DNA from: Pezicula radicicola
Taxonomy: Eukaryota > Ascomycota > Leotiomycetes > Helotiales > Dermateaceae
Length of the DNA: 64,000 nucleotides
Assembly: GCA_003008705.1 (NCBI GenBank)
Contig: PDUO01000034.1
Coordinates: 124,001-188,000, forward strand
Direction: 5' to 3'
A program made the position numbers and the translations under genes. Positions 1-12,477 of the stretch are shown one piece after another. Numbering within the stretch: position 1 is the stretch's first letter; the number at the start of each line of letters is the position of its first letter. The notes below the pieces were generated by a model that saw nothing but the letters and a program-made list of their open reading frames with translations, was not told where the DNA came from and did not search any database.

Positions 1-1050
1 ACCTACGATACTCGTGCAATGTGCGATCCTGACAGCGGATGACACCCTGACTGCCTAGGCGAAACTCTTTTGTTGCCGTGAACCGTGTGTTCATATTTGA
101 TATGGTGGCTACCAGTGCGTCATCAAATTCTCGGTTTTCGCCTTCCGTCCACTGATTGATCTTCTAGGTCAATGTTTTGTGCTTACGTGGCGCCGCACTA
201 CAAAATCACCACGGTTAGTCAAAGATGCTGAGAATGGTCAAGGATAAGGGACTGATACCCTGCGAGTGCAGCCATCTCTGCTACCGTTGTAGTCATGTAG
301 AGTTTTTACTGCTATAGTAATTGCGGACAGGTTTATCTACCACTACTCAGTAAAGCTGATTCTTTTTCTCTTTCCGGGAGCGGGATGTTAGGAAGTTGCT
401 TCACTCAACAACTCCTCTCTAGATAAACTCTCTATATCATGTCGCATGTGCTACTGGTCCCCCTCCGCAACATCTCCACCCACCGATGGTAGTCATTTTG
501 TACCTACCTACTTCATAATCCCTAATCCTCATTCACAGCAACAAGAGATACAGATTGTGCCTTCCAACGGCTCTCCACAGGATACCGACTTCACCGATCG
601 TGGCCTAATATCACCCTTCCTCTCCTAAATAAAGATAAATAAGGCCACTATTGCCTCTAACTCTTCCTCATTCATATTCCCGTCGCCGCGCACAGCCTTC
701 GATATCAAGACTTCGCGGGCCATCACTACACAACTACAAGATACAGTAGATATCTTCTGTAGTTTACTCCGCAATCGAGACTGTAGTGTAGGTTCTCTCT
801 CTGTTAATTTTAAACTTGATTACAAATGCTAATGCCATTTACAGGCATCGGTTGGGTGTGCATCCATATATAAGGCTTATACAGCTGTAAGTTTTCACTA
901 GAAGCAGGGGTTGAATTATGACTTTACTCATTCGGTTGCAGTTGGCGACAATGAGTTCCCATCAGGAATATAGATTTAAATTATTAACAAAAGATAGGGA
1001 AAGCAGTAGCTCATAACGTCAAGATAGTCTTCACCGATTTAACAGTGAAA
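1..1050. other. intergenic, no gene recognised
   Basis: No convincing coding frame, RNA gene or repeat was recognised here. A short open stretch at 446-628 (60 codons) has no family resemblance and no splice context. The region is AT-rich and looks like decayed DNA continuing into the pseudogene that follows. Confidence 0.4.
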
Positions 1051-1058
1051 TATCGTGA

Positions 1059-1481
1059 GAACAATCTTGTGAAGTTTACACTAGTCGTCGGATTTTATCA
1101 AGTATCCATTCCAGAAACGAAAAAGCCAACGAAAGAAAGTGGATAAACTTTGTTGAAGTTTCATTGAGTCAGATGGGTTCCAGGGACCAACGACTTTAAG
1201 AAAGAAAGTACGTGAAAGAGTTTAATGAATGGGATACTGATAAGATGCTGGGTGTCACGCAAATATTAGCCAAGGACTTTACAGAAACCTAGGGCGTTGG
1301 CAAAGGTCAAGACGAGAGAGAAGATGAAGAGCAAGCTCTCCTGAGAAAGAGAGGTCGATGAATCGCCAAGGTCATTGAGGAAGACAAGGAAGAGGAAGAG
1401 AAAGACGACGAAGATATGGTTGCACCAAAAAAAAGGAAGGAACGGCTTTCTTATGCATTAAATCTGGTCGGATATGACTAG
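1059..1481 (+). pseudogene. decayed coding stretch, family not recognised
   Basis: One frame reads as protein-like, highly charged sequence for about 140 codons. It is interrupted by in-frame TAA (1197-1199), TAG (1290-1292) and TGA (1359-1361) and ends at TAG 1479-1481. The last third is rich in Glu, Asp and Lys (an EEDKEEEEKDDED run followed by a PKKRK basic patch, like a nuclear localisation signal). The mid part includes KEFNEWDTDKML. I do not recognise the family. The long frame, broken only by three stops, suggests a former gene or transposon fragment; chance is possible because part of the composition is low-complexity. Confidence 0.35.
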
Positions 1482-1739
1482 AACGCAGGCTCTAGCTACG
1501 ACTACTACTCAAGGAACCAAACAAGGCTTGTGGCCTGTGATTGGGTAAATAGGCCCAAATTTGCAGATTCAGGGCTTATCAAATGTGTGGCCAGCCTTTA
1601 GTCCGATAGAGTAGAGTCAAGCATGAGCGTATTGGAAGTAAGGACGAGTATCGCCTTCCAAAGATGTGAACCTTCGAACACAACATGTGGGAAACTGAAT
1701 GAGAGTCTGAATTGTCTGATTCTGAAATAATGAGTGGGA

Positions 1740-1930
1740 GGCAGTTGGCCCTTATATACACAAGCTGAGCATCAATTAGAGCCCGATTCCTATACAAAAT
1801 AAGGCATTCCGGATGCAGCGGTATTGCGCATAGAGCGCTACAATAGAAAACAGGGTTGGTGGGCAAAAGGCCCGAAAAAGAAGAAGCAATTATGACCGAA
1901 ATGAGGATATACTGACACGTGGCAAAAATG
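1740..1930. repeat. dispersed repeat, copy A (homologous to 7640-7800)
   Basis: The reverse complement of this stretch aligns with about 7640-7800: both share ATAATTGCTT, GCATACGCAATGCC-like and CCTTATTTTGTA blocks in the same order, with many transitions between them. Read on the plus strand, a shared frame gives IQNKxFRMxRxC and VGGxKA in both copies, so the repeat probably carried a coding region. Here that frame is broken by a stop. The parent element was not identified. Confidence 0.5.
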
Positions 1931-2464
1931 GGCCTCAATGGCTGACAAAAGAGTTCATGAGTTTCATCATAAAATGATATTTGTAAATTCTATATAGCAA
2001 GGATTTTGTAGAGAAGCTTCTTTCTTGTCTGGCAAGGCAAAAGGTAAGATGTTCGGATGGTGGCTTTAGACACGTAAATATGCGATTAAAAGTACCTACC
2101 TAGGTAAGCGGATGATGGGAAGATAATAGATCTCATCAACGAGGGTAATACGATACGTACGAGATAGATCGTTTGCTTGCTATCTAACTCAAAGATTCTA
2201 TATCTGGAGTTGGCTTTTGCGTTAAAGCGAATTAAGCGAACCTCCCCCCTTTAAGTTTTGTGAAGTGGAGGGCACTAGTAACCCACCATCCTACTTTGTA
2301 CCAGCGTTCCTTCCACTTATGTAACTGAAAATGCCCACGCCAAAAAGATAAAAATGCCCCACCATTTTCAACTTCACCGTCGCAACCTTGCATAGAACCA
2401 AAAAAGAAACCAATCTATGTTGTATACATGACTCTTAATAGTCCAAAAGGCCGCGAAAAGAGCC

Positions 2465-2474
2465 AAAAAAAAAA
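2465..2474 (-). terminator. oligo-T Pol III terminator
   Basis: A run of ten A on the plus strand is T10 on the minus strand. It lies just 3' of the tRNA-like T-arm at 2479-2512, the usual position of an RNA polymerase III terminator. It suggests this locus was once a transcribed Pol III unit. Confidence 0.5.
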
Positions 2475-2478
2475 CTAC

Positions 2479-2512
2479 CTCTCTGACAGGGAGTCGAACC
2501 CCAATCTCCAGA
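2479..2512 (-). pseudogene. tRNA 3'-half remnant
   Basis: The minus strand reads GGGGTTCGACTCCC followed by TGTCAGAGA, a complete T-arm plus the 3' side of an acceptor stem, with a box B match. The same acceptor 3' side is used by the tRNA-Asp gene 110 bp away. Upstream sequence on the minus strand (to about 2575) does not fold into a matching acceptor, D-arm and anticodon arm, so I call it a remnant and not a functional tRNA. It is followed by an oligo-T terminator. Confidence 0.5.
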
Positions 2513-2574
2513 GCATTTCAGGGGTTCCTAGTATAGTCCGAAGGTGAAATTCGGTCCGTATATTCGAGACAAAG

Positions 2575-2583
2575 AAAAAAAAA
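2575..2583 (-). terminator. oligo-T Pol III terminator of tRNA-Asp
   Basis: Nine consecutive T on the minus strand, starting about 8 nt after the 3' end of the tRNA-Asp gene, match a strong Pol III terminator. Confidence 0.6.
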
Positions 2584-2590
2584 GAATATT

Positions 2591-2734
2591 CTCTCTGACG
2601 GGGAGTCGAACCCTATAAGTGAACCGATTAGTACAGACGCTTCATTTATTACATGAAAGGAAGCTTACCCGATCTCCCGCGCTTGAGATTCTAGGAATGA
2701 CAAGCGGAAATCATGACCGTTAGACCATCAAAGA
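2591..2734 (-). tRNA. tRNA-Asp(GTC) with two insertions
   Basis: On the minus strand the acceptor stem is TCTTTGA (2734-2728) paired with TCAGAGA (2598-2592), with one G-U. The D-arm carries a box A match (TGGTCTAACGG). The anticodon stem is TCCGC/GCGGG with anticodon GTC at 2701-2699. A 16-nt insertion (2697-2682) follows base 37, the canonical tRNA intron position. A second, 56-nt insertion (2668-2613) splits the T-stem; removing it restores CGGGG paired with CCCCG around loop TTCGACT. The second insertion begins GTAAGC, contains TACTAATC and ends TATAG, like a short spliceosomal intron. Such an insertion should prevent folding unless removed, so it may be a pseudo-tRNA. Related degenerate copies lie at 5.3, 5.8 and 6.0 kb. 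Confidence 0.6.
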
Positions 2735-2900
2735 TGAGAAGTGCTTTACACTTGGTGATGAAGAATCAGAGTGTGTTTGTTGAAGTGGAATTGATTATTC
2801 AAAATTATATAGATCAACCGAAGTTTCGGCTATTTGTGGGTCATGACCGTTAGATTTCTACTAACCCCTTTTCTACCGAACCGGCGGGATGCCAACAAAA
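2735..2900. repeat. tRNA-Asp-linked repeat, copy 1 flank
   Basis: The sequence adjoining the 5' end of the tRNA-Asp gene (plus strand GATGAGAAGTG, ACACTTGGTGATGAAGAATC, AGAGTGTGTTTGTTGAAG) recurs next to tRNA-Asp-like sequence at about 5318-5385 and 5830-5880. Its outer part (2796-2894) recurs at 20649-20745 with many transitions. The repeated unit is therefore larger than the tRNA itself. Confidence 0.6.
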
Positions 2901-3054
2901 CTTATATAGTCACGTGCGCACTTACGATTAGTTAGGTAGGCAATGGACTAAGAGCACCTGTACCTTACCTACTTCATAACAATTTATTGAATCGAACCAA
3001 TGGCAGTGGCAAGCAATAGGTGGTGCTGAAAGAGTGTATATTGTAACTGTCTAA

Positions 3055-3633
3055 CTAATCTAAAAGAGTATGGTTTCGATTTCCCGAGGCGGCCCTGGGA
3101 AATGCATCTTCTCTCTTTTTCTTGCCTTTGGCCATAGCCTTCATCCTCTCAATCTTGGCGATTTCCTCGGCGCTATATCCAATGATATCCGCCACCTTTT
3201 TAGGAAAGATAGCACCCGACTTTCCATAGAAGAGAGCATCGAGCCGAGCTGGTTCGCCTCCAGAAACAGTGATGCAGCCCAAAAACTGTTTTAATGACGG
3301 TACGTTCGCTGCAATCCCGTGATTATCATTAGTCAAGCTGTTTCCCATGTGGACAGCAGCTTGGACGAACGTAACTGCGAACTCGACCCAAGACAGACAG
3401 TCTTGCGCACTTGTGACCCCTGGTGGGCGACGAAACTCAATCGTGTTCATGCCATCTTCTCTGATATTCAGAAAATTCCAGCCAAAATACTTATCATCTC
3501 CCTAATTCATCAGTTCTATTGTCGAGACATCATGAATAGCACCTAGATATCTAAGCTTATAAGCCTTGTCTCGTAAAACATATGTTTCTAGTGCGGAAAG
3601 CGTACTCTTCACTAGGGATTCTGGAGTAAGACC
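3055..3633 (-). pseudogene. putative amidoligase-family protein, C-terminal part, disrupted
   Basis: Reading 3633 to 3055 on the minus strand gives one continuous protein-like frame. It includes LTPESLVKSTLSALETYVLR, then GDDKYFGWNFLNIREDG and NTIEFRRPPGVTS. The last motif resembles the conserved C-terminal segment of fungal proteins in the ATP-grasp-like amidoligase family (Amidoligase_2), which ligate amino groups to carboxylates; this is assigned from memory. The frame is cut by TAG at 3504-3502, where TGG would fit, and is closed upstream by TAA at 3636-3634. No N-terminal half was found. It looks like a truncated pseudogene, possibly RIP-mutated. An intron spanning the TAG cannot be excluded, but no good donor is visible. 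Confidence 0.5.
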
Positions 3634-3709
3634 TTAGATTATGATCTTCTTTCTAGACATTTGACAAAACCCTCCAAATTCACTATCCCCATCCATAGTC
3701 CTGCTCAAT

Positions 3710-4345
3710 CTAATCTTCGAGAGGTCGAAAGTGTGACGCCATTTCCTCTTCGACTTCCTTCTTCCACCCTTCCAACGACCATGTCCCCTCTATTAGCTCC
3801 GTAGGATCATCAGCCCACACAAAAGTTCTCCCAGACACCACCTCTTTCCCTCCTCCAACGGTAATTCGTATGCCTGCAACTCTATAAACATCTGTCTCGT
3901 AATGCGCAAGCATCTTCTGTTGTTGCTCGGTCTCTATCATGTAAGCCATACCATCGACGTAGTAGCTGTCATTTGGCGCGTTTACAAGAGCAGGATATTG
4001 GCCCCATAGCATGACTTTGTAGGACTCTACTCGCGCTGGTTTGAGGACTGGTAGTGCCGGAAGCTGAAGAACTTCTTGGAGTCGGAGTGGATCTGTAAGA
4101 GAACCGTAGAAGAAGAATGGCTTTGGTATGTATGCGCATTGACTAAGTGATGGTGATGATTTAACATTCGCCTGGAAATTCTGGAACTTCTGGAGCATGA
4201 TATTGCGGTTGTTGGCTTTTTGATGATTAGAGCGAGGTTTGCCTGCGGTTAGCGCTGAAGAAGAACATTCTGTTGACTTTTTACTCTCGTCGGTTATAAG
4301 TTTTGGGGGAGCAGAGGAAGATGATGATGGTCTGAAGTTGTCCAT
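3710..4345 (-). CDS. gamma-glutamylcyclotransferase/AIG2-like protein
   Basis: Single-exon ORF of 211 residues starting at ATG 4345. Residues 1-65 are Ser/Lys-rich and look disordered. From about residue 75 the GGCT-like fold begins with FFYGSL, the glycine-containing loop that binds the gamma-glutamyl substrate in this family. The later YETDVYRV supplies the expected Glu flanked by aromatic residues, and GRTFVWAD is a typical C-terminal strand. Family members release 5-oxoproline from gamma-glutamyl peptides or act on related amides; the substrate here is unknown. Neighbours are an amidoligase-like pseudogene downstream and repeat DNA upstream. The reading frame is intact, in contrast with its decayed surroundings. 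Confidence 0.8.
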   Translation of the reverse strand: MDNFRPSSSSSAPPKLITDESKKSTECSSSALTAGKPRSNHQKANNRNIMLQKFQNFQANVKSSPSLSQCAYIPKPFFFYGSLTDPLRLQEVLQLPALPVLKPARVESYKVMLWGQYPALVNAPNDSYYVDGMAYMIETEQQQKMLAHYETDVYRVAGIRITVGGGKEVVSGRTFVWADDPTELIEGTWSLEGWKKEVEEEMASHFRPLED

Positions 4346-5300
4346 CGTGGTCTGTTTGTGAAATATAATATCGTAACTGTAGTTGTAAAGTCGAATGTGA
4401 TAAGGTCAAAAGCTACGAGTAATAGGCTAGCCGAAACGGACTGGCCCTGCACGTGAGCTCATCGAGAAACGCGAAGTTTCTGCATTAGAAATAAGGACTT
4501 AGATGATTCTTCCAGGTGATTAAGGATATAAATTTAGTAAAACCAGTCCTACCAAAATGCCCAAGTGCAATATCTTTTCCGGTCGCATTAACACAAGTAT
4601 CTAAATACAAAGCTATCATCCTTTTCTCTATTCCTATCTACGTACAGATGATGCGAGGTGCCAAAGTGCTCAAGTACAACTACGAAAGTAAAGACCATTC
4701 GCAAGGACAGATCATTCCTAAGTATAAGCTGAACAGCGACCTGTTAATGGATGAAGACTACCATTTGGCATATACACCAGGCAGGATATTCGGACTAGTG
4801 TAATCCAAGATTGCAAACGCAGCAATACTCACGTTCAGAACCCGTTTTTCAACGGTTTTCTTTTGTTTTCTTTTTAGAGGAAAATGGGAAAAGTATTTTT
4901 ATTAAACTATAACATAGATTAGCATTTATACATACCTGCGCAAAAGGACTGGAGTTAAAGATTTGCACACCACTTCTTTCTGCCTGGAAAAAGTGTAGCG
5001 TAGGGCTAAGGGCTGATGATATTGAATTCCAGGTCTGGAGTACGACTTTTGTATATTTGAACCAATTTTCCCCAGAGGACACTCAGAATCTAGGCAGAGT
5101 TATAAGAGAAATATAGAGTTTATTCAAAGTGTCAAATCTAGACTTGTAATTTCTTTCTATCCCTTTTCTTTTCTGTGAAACGGTTTATACTAGAAGTACT
5201 TAGCAAGATAATAACATAAAAATAATAGGCCTAGAAACAGTTAACCATATACTAGAAACACTTTACCAGTATACTAAACAAGTAGTAAGTCTCTAATTAA
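4346..5300. other. intergenic, one unassigned open frame
   Basis: A plus-strand open frame of 95 codons at 4516-4803 has ordinary composition, but I recognise no domain, splice sites or homologue. It is not called as a gene. The rest is AT-rich and has no recognised content. Confidence 0.3.
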
Positions 5301-5308
5301 CAGTCTAA

Positions 5309-5440
5309 ATGACCATTAGACCATCAAAGATGAGAAGTGTTGAACACTTGGTGATGAAGAATCAGAGTGTATTTGTTGAAGGACAAATGATTGTTTGAAT
5401 ACTTATTTATACCCCGGAGTTCTACAAGTGAACAGACCAC
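5309..5440. repeat. tRNA-Asp-linked repeat, copy 2
   Basis: The plus strand has ACCATTAGACCATCAAAGAT (the complement of a tRNA-Asp acceptor 5' side and D-arm) followed by the same flank as at 2735-2785 (GATGAAGAATCAGAGTGT). Only the 5' part of the tRNA is present. The rest is replaced by unrelated sequence, so this copy is truncated. Confidence 0.6.
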
Positions 5441-5496
5441 CGATAAGAGATAAGCGAGGATAAAATGATTGTAATTAGCCTACGCTAAATCCCCGG

Positions 5497-5770
5497 GTCG
5501 TGATACACGCTTCCCCCCATGTCCCTTATATGCTACCCCCCAAACTACTTAATCCTAATATATTTCTGGTTAGTTCTAGTTAGGGCTAGTTGGTTAGGAT
5601 TAGTCTTAGGTTAGTTAGGTGTTATATAGTATATTTCCTTTATATTTTTGCTGCCTAAGTGCTTAAAATTGTATTTATCTTGAACTTGAAATCTTAGTGG
5701 GGCTAGACTTAAGCGAGAGAGCATAGACAAAATATAAGGGACATGGCGGGGGGGAGCGTGTATCACGAGC
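5497..5770. mobile_element. MITE-like inverted-repeat structure
   Basis: The left arm 5497-5531 (CGTGATACACGCTTCC then ATGTCCCTTATAT) is the near-exact reverse complement of the right arm 5732-5770 (ATATAAGGGACATGG then GAGCGTGTATCACGAG). About 200 bp lie between them, with no coding capacity and several GTTAGG-like steps. Size and layout fit a non-autonomous inverted-repeat element or a foldback repeat. No target-site duplication was established. Confidence 0.55.
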
Positions 5771-5774
5771 CACA

Positions 5775-5925
5775 TCCCCCGACCTCCCGCGTATTAGGAA
5801 TAATAAGTAGAAATCCTAATAGTTAGACTATTAAACACTTGGTAATGAAGAATCAGAGTGTGTTTATTGTATTTGTTAAAGAAGATACTAATATTTAAAT
5901 ACTTATTTCTAGCCTAGAGTGCGTT
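5775..5925. repeat. tRNA-Asp-linked repeat, copy 3 (degenerate)
   Basis: On the minus strand, ACGCGGGAGGTCGGGG and a mutated anticodon arm (GTC changed to ATT) are followed on the 5' side by the shared flank (plus strand AGAATCAGAGTGTGTTTATT). Differences from the 2.6-kb copy are mainly C-to-T or G-to-A, as expected from RIP or decay. The T-arm is replaced. Confidence 0.55.
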
Positions 5926-6004
5926 AAACGCCTTATACAAGGGCCAATGGGATGTGTATAGCAAAATAGATACAAATTTTAGTGGGGAAATTCTCCTCGA
6001 CTCA

Positions 6005-6150
6005 TGAACCACACCCCCGATCTCCCGCGCATCTAGAATGACAAGTGGAAATCCGAATCCTTTATTACTATTAGACTATCAAATATAAGAAGTTATTATG
6101 TTTGTTAAACCATTTATCCTTCTCTTTAGTAATGACACACCGGATGTCAA
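6005..6150. repeat. tRNA-Asp-linked repeat, copy 4 (degenerate)
   Basis: The minus strand retains CACTTGTCATTCTAGATG and GCGGGAGATCGGGG. This is an anticodon arm with GTC and a 9-nt remnant of the loop insertion, followed by half of the T-stem. The D-arm has an insertion. No intact T-loop follows, and instead the sequence continues GTGTGGTTCATGAGTC. Confidence 0.5.
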
Positions 6151-6349
6151 TAATCTCTGGTAGGTACGTGCAACCTCCCAGGATTATTAAGCAGAGTCAG
6201 GTGACTTGTGGCCAATTATCACCGCACAAGTACAGTACTGTAGAGTACAGGGAGATAAGATAAGATAAGCGCCGCAAACTTGGCAAGATTTTCTTCACCA
6301 CAGGAAATCCATCATATAACTCCAGGAAAATCACAACACAGCTTTCAGA

Positions 6350-7343
6350 ATGCCCCAAAACGAATACATTGAACGCTGGCAGAAGCTTCATGGCAAGCGG
6401 TACACTATATCTCCAAGCCATATCCTCCCTCAGTCCTAGCCTTCTAACAAACCACCTTTTAGTCTCGATCATGACGAGCGACAACGCAAACGCCTTGCCC
6501 GCCATGAAAAAAAAGCCTCCGAAGCAGCACAGAAGTTGACTGGTCTCCGGGCAAAGCTCTACCAGAAGAAGCGACACCATGAGAAGATCCAGATGAAGAA
6601 GCAAATCAAAGCCCACGAAGAACGTAACGTCAAATCCTCCACGCCCAAGGAACCTTCAAGCACACCTCTTCCGCAGTATCTTCTCGACAGATCAAACCCT
6701 ACAAATGCAAAGGCGTTATCAAGTGCGATTAAGCAGAAGCGGTCGGAGAAGGCTGCACGGTTTAGTGTGCCGTTGCCTAAAGTCAAGGGGATTTCCGAGC
6801 AGGAGATGTTCAAGGTGATTACCACCGGGAAGAAGACGGCGAAGAAGAGCTGGAAGAGAATGATTACAAAGCCCACTTTCGTGGGTCCGGTTAGTCAACT
6901 GTCACATCTGTGAACTAGCATGTATACTTATCTTCTAGGACTTCACTCGTCGACCTGTCAAGTACGAGAGGTTTATAAGGCCAATGGGTCTACGGTACAA
7001 GCATGCAAATGTTACACACCCAGAGCTCGGCGTTACAGTGCAGTTGCCTATTATTAGTGTAAGTGAACTCTTAAAGCAGTAGTCTCCTATTCTAATTACT
7101 ATACTAGGTCAAGAAAAATCCGCAAAATCCACTATATACCCAGCTAGGAGTTTTGACCAAAGGTACTATCGTTGAGGTTAATGTCAGTGCCTTGGGGTTG
7201 ACAACAACAACGGGACGAATAGTTTGGGGACGATGGGCTCAGATAACAAATAATTGTGAAAATGATGGCTGTGTCAATGCGTAAGTATTTATATCAGGAG
7301 CTTCTACGCACATACTAACCGTCGTAGGGTTCTCCTTGTTTAA
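6350..7343 (+). CDS. NSA2: ribosome biogenesis protein NSA2
   Basis: Five exons: 6350-6399, 6463-6889, 6939-7058, 7108-7280 and 7328-7343; all introns are GT-AG and 46-63 nt. The product begins [17 protein letters not shown] and ends with the family's typical C-terminus ending in VLLV. NSA2 is a nucleolar protein needed for maturation of the 60S ribosomal subunit (27S pre-rRNA processing). The basic N-terminal half and the C-terminal beta-barrel-like half (from about residue 160, with [20 protein letters not shown] and [10 protein letters not shown]) are both complete at about 261 residues, the usual length. The short first exon and start ATG agree with the strong N-terminal match. This gene marks the change from repeat-rich to gene-bearing DNA. 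Confidence 0.95.
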
Positions 7344-7468
7344 GATTCCTTTTCCTACCTTGCTGAGTATTGGTACCAATACTATGTACTCTAAGAACAT
7401 GTTAATCTAAATTTTTTTTTTGCCACTATAACCGGGATTTTCTTCAAGACTCGTTGGCCTGGGCGTAA

Positions 7469-7813
7469 TCACGTGTCGGAATATATCCTCATTTTGGCAG
7501 CCATAGCATCTAGTTTAACAGGGATTATCGGGCCCTTGGAGGCTACTTTCATATAGGAGACCTCTAGCCAGGCTAGCCTAGCTAGGAAAGGTTCCTTAGG
7601 AATGTGGGTCTTATAGGCCCCCTGTATGGATGCTATAGGTGCATTTTTGGCCATAATTGCTTTTTCTCCTCCGACAAAATCGGTTTCTATTTTGAGTCCT
7701 GTAACACTGCATACGCAATGCCGTGGCATCCGAAATTCCTTATTTTGTATGTGTTGGAAGGAAATCAACTGTTCGACGGGCAGACTAGTGGTAATTTCAC
7801 TTAGTATGCTCAT
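7469..7813 (-). repeat. dispersed repeat, copy B with coding remnant
   Basis: A 114-codon minus-strand open frame includes IQNKEFRMPRHC and FVGGEKA, which match, frame for frame, the broken copy at 1740-1930. Two copies in this short window, one still open, suggest a mobile element with coding capacity, but I could not assign a transposase family. No terminal repeats were found around it. Confidence 0.4.
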
Positions 7814-8132
7814 TGTCGAAAGGCGTTGATTTAGTTGTCTATTCGAAGAAGCTATCTACAAGAAGAAGTGGTCTTATAACCACTGAAACCAAGGGGCTAG
7901 TCCCCTTTAGGCTAGGCTTGCGGTGTAGCATCTAAAACATGGTAAAACAAAGTGAAACGTGTGGTATTTTGTTCCGACAGTCTGGTTTTCAGGCTCCAAT
8001 TCACGCTCAGAACTTGTATATAAAGAGCTATGTCCCTCTCTCATTTCGAAATTAGACAACTCAATTTCCTCGATTTTTGACCACAGCGTGCTCAAAGGTA
8101 AATAGATTTTTCGTCATCAGTATCATCCAATC

Positions 8133-11514
<3,382 letters not shown>

Positions 11515-12207
11515 AGGGTCATGTCCTAGATCGAATGGCAAATGTTTTCCTTTACTCCTTTTGTTATGATGGTATTAAAGATCCGCCGAAAAGTTCTCCT
11601 CAAGCACTAATAAATACAACAACTGTATGGTGTAGAGATCAAAACTTGTCTTATAAATTTAGGTAGTAAGCTGTATAGATACACAAAACAGGTCACCGTG
11701 TCCTTTGCCCAGTTGCATGCTAAGTCACTACTTGATTTCCCTGTACCTACAACGGAATGGTACATAAGAGTCCAGTAAGCTTATTTCTTCGAACTTCCCG
11801 CTGATCCACACGAAATGTCAAAGACCTCTCAAGAGTAGATCCCATTAACCTAAACAAGAAGCTTTCACAATAACAAAAAACACTCCTAACAAACCCTATA
11901 GCCTAAGCTCCAACGAGACTAACAAACGACCAATGTTCTAGTATCCAACCTCACGATCAGAATCCGCTAAGTGGCCTGTGGCTGATATGCTCCTGCAGAG
12001 TCTTAGATGGAGCATGGCCGCAGTATAGGTACTGAAATCGATGGAGTAGATATATTAAGATTCTAATAAATGAAATGACGAAGCAGTGAATTACGCTCTC
12101 ATGGCATCTTGCAACCCTGTATCCGGCAATCTGTGTCTATTCTCAGTTAGATGAATTTTGAGACTCGCGCTCAGAACCTCAATAGTTTCGGGTCAATTAA
12201 CGCAAGG
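11515..12207. other. intergenic, nothing recognised
   Basis: No coding frame or RNA gene was recognised between the DIM1 remnant and the small minus-strand ORF at 12208. Confidence 0.4.
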
Positions 12208-12426
12208 TCATACCCATCTGTCGCTTGCGTGACGCTTCTGTCTCGGCTCCTGGTCCAGGGACATTTCTGAAGTTGCTTTTCTTTTCCCATCTTGCGTCTT
12301 TCCAGCTCCAGCCCATGTGACACCCCCCAAGCTGCCAGAAGACCGAGAACTTAGCATACCACTTCTAGTAATCGTTGTCTGTTTCTTCTTTAATGGTTGA
12401 GAAGTTGGCTCAGTCCATGAATCCAT
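12208..12426 (-). CDS. small hypothetical protein
   Basis: A 72-codon frame starting at ATG 12426, with a Ser/Lys/Arg-rich product (KKKQTTITRSGMLSSRSSGS, then a basic QKRHASDRW tail). The end of the frame is a plausible GTATGA donor followed by CTAACTGA and AATAG, so a second exon downstream (to about 12100) is likely, but its frame could not be fixed. It lies just 3' of the NACHT gene on the same strand and could be a separate gene or an alternative terminal exon. No domain was recognised. Confidence 0.35.
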   Translation of the reverse strand: MDSWTEPTSQPLKKKQTTITRSGMLSSRSSGSLGGVTWAGAGKTQDGKRKATSEMSLDQEPRQKRHASDRWV

Positions 12427-12477
12427 TTCTAAACGATTGAGATGTTAAATACACTAATAATTAAATGAATTCCATCC

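Noticed and set aside
3490..3520. Intron hiding the TAG in the amidoligase-like frame
   Set aside because: The only GT upstream gives a poor donor (GTGCTA) and would remove sequence that fits the same frame; a point mutation is simpler.
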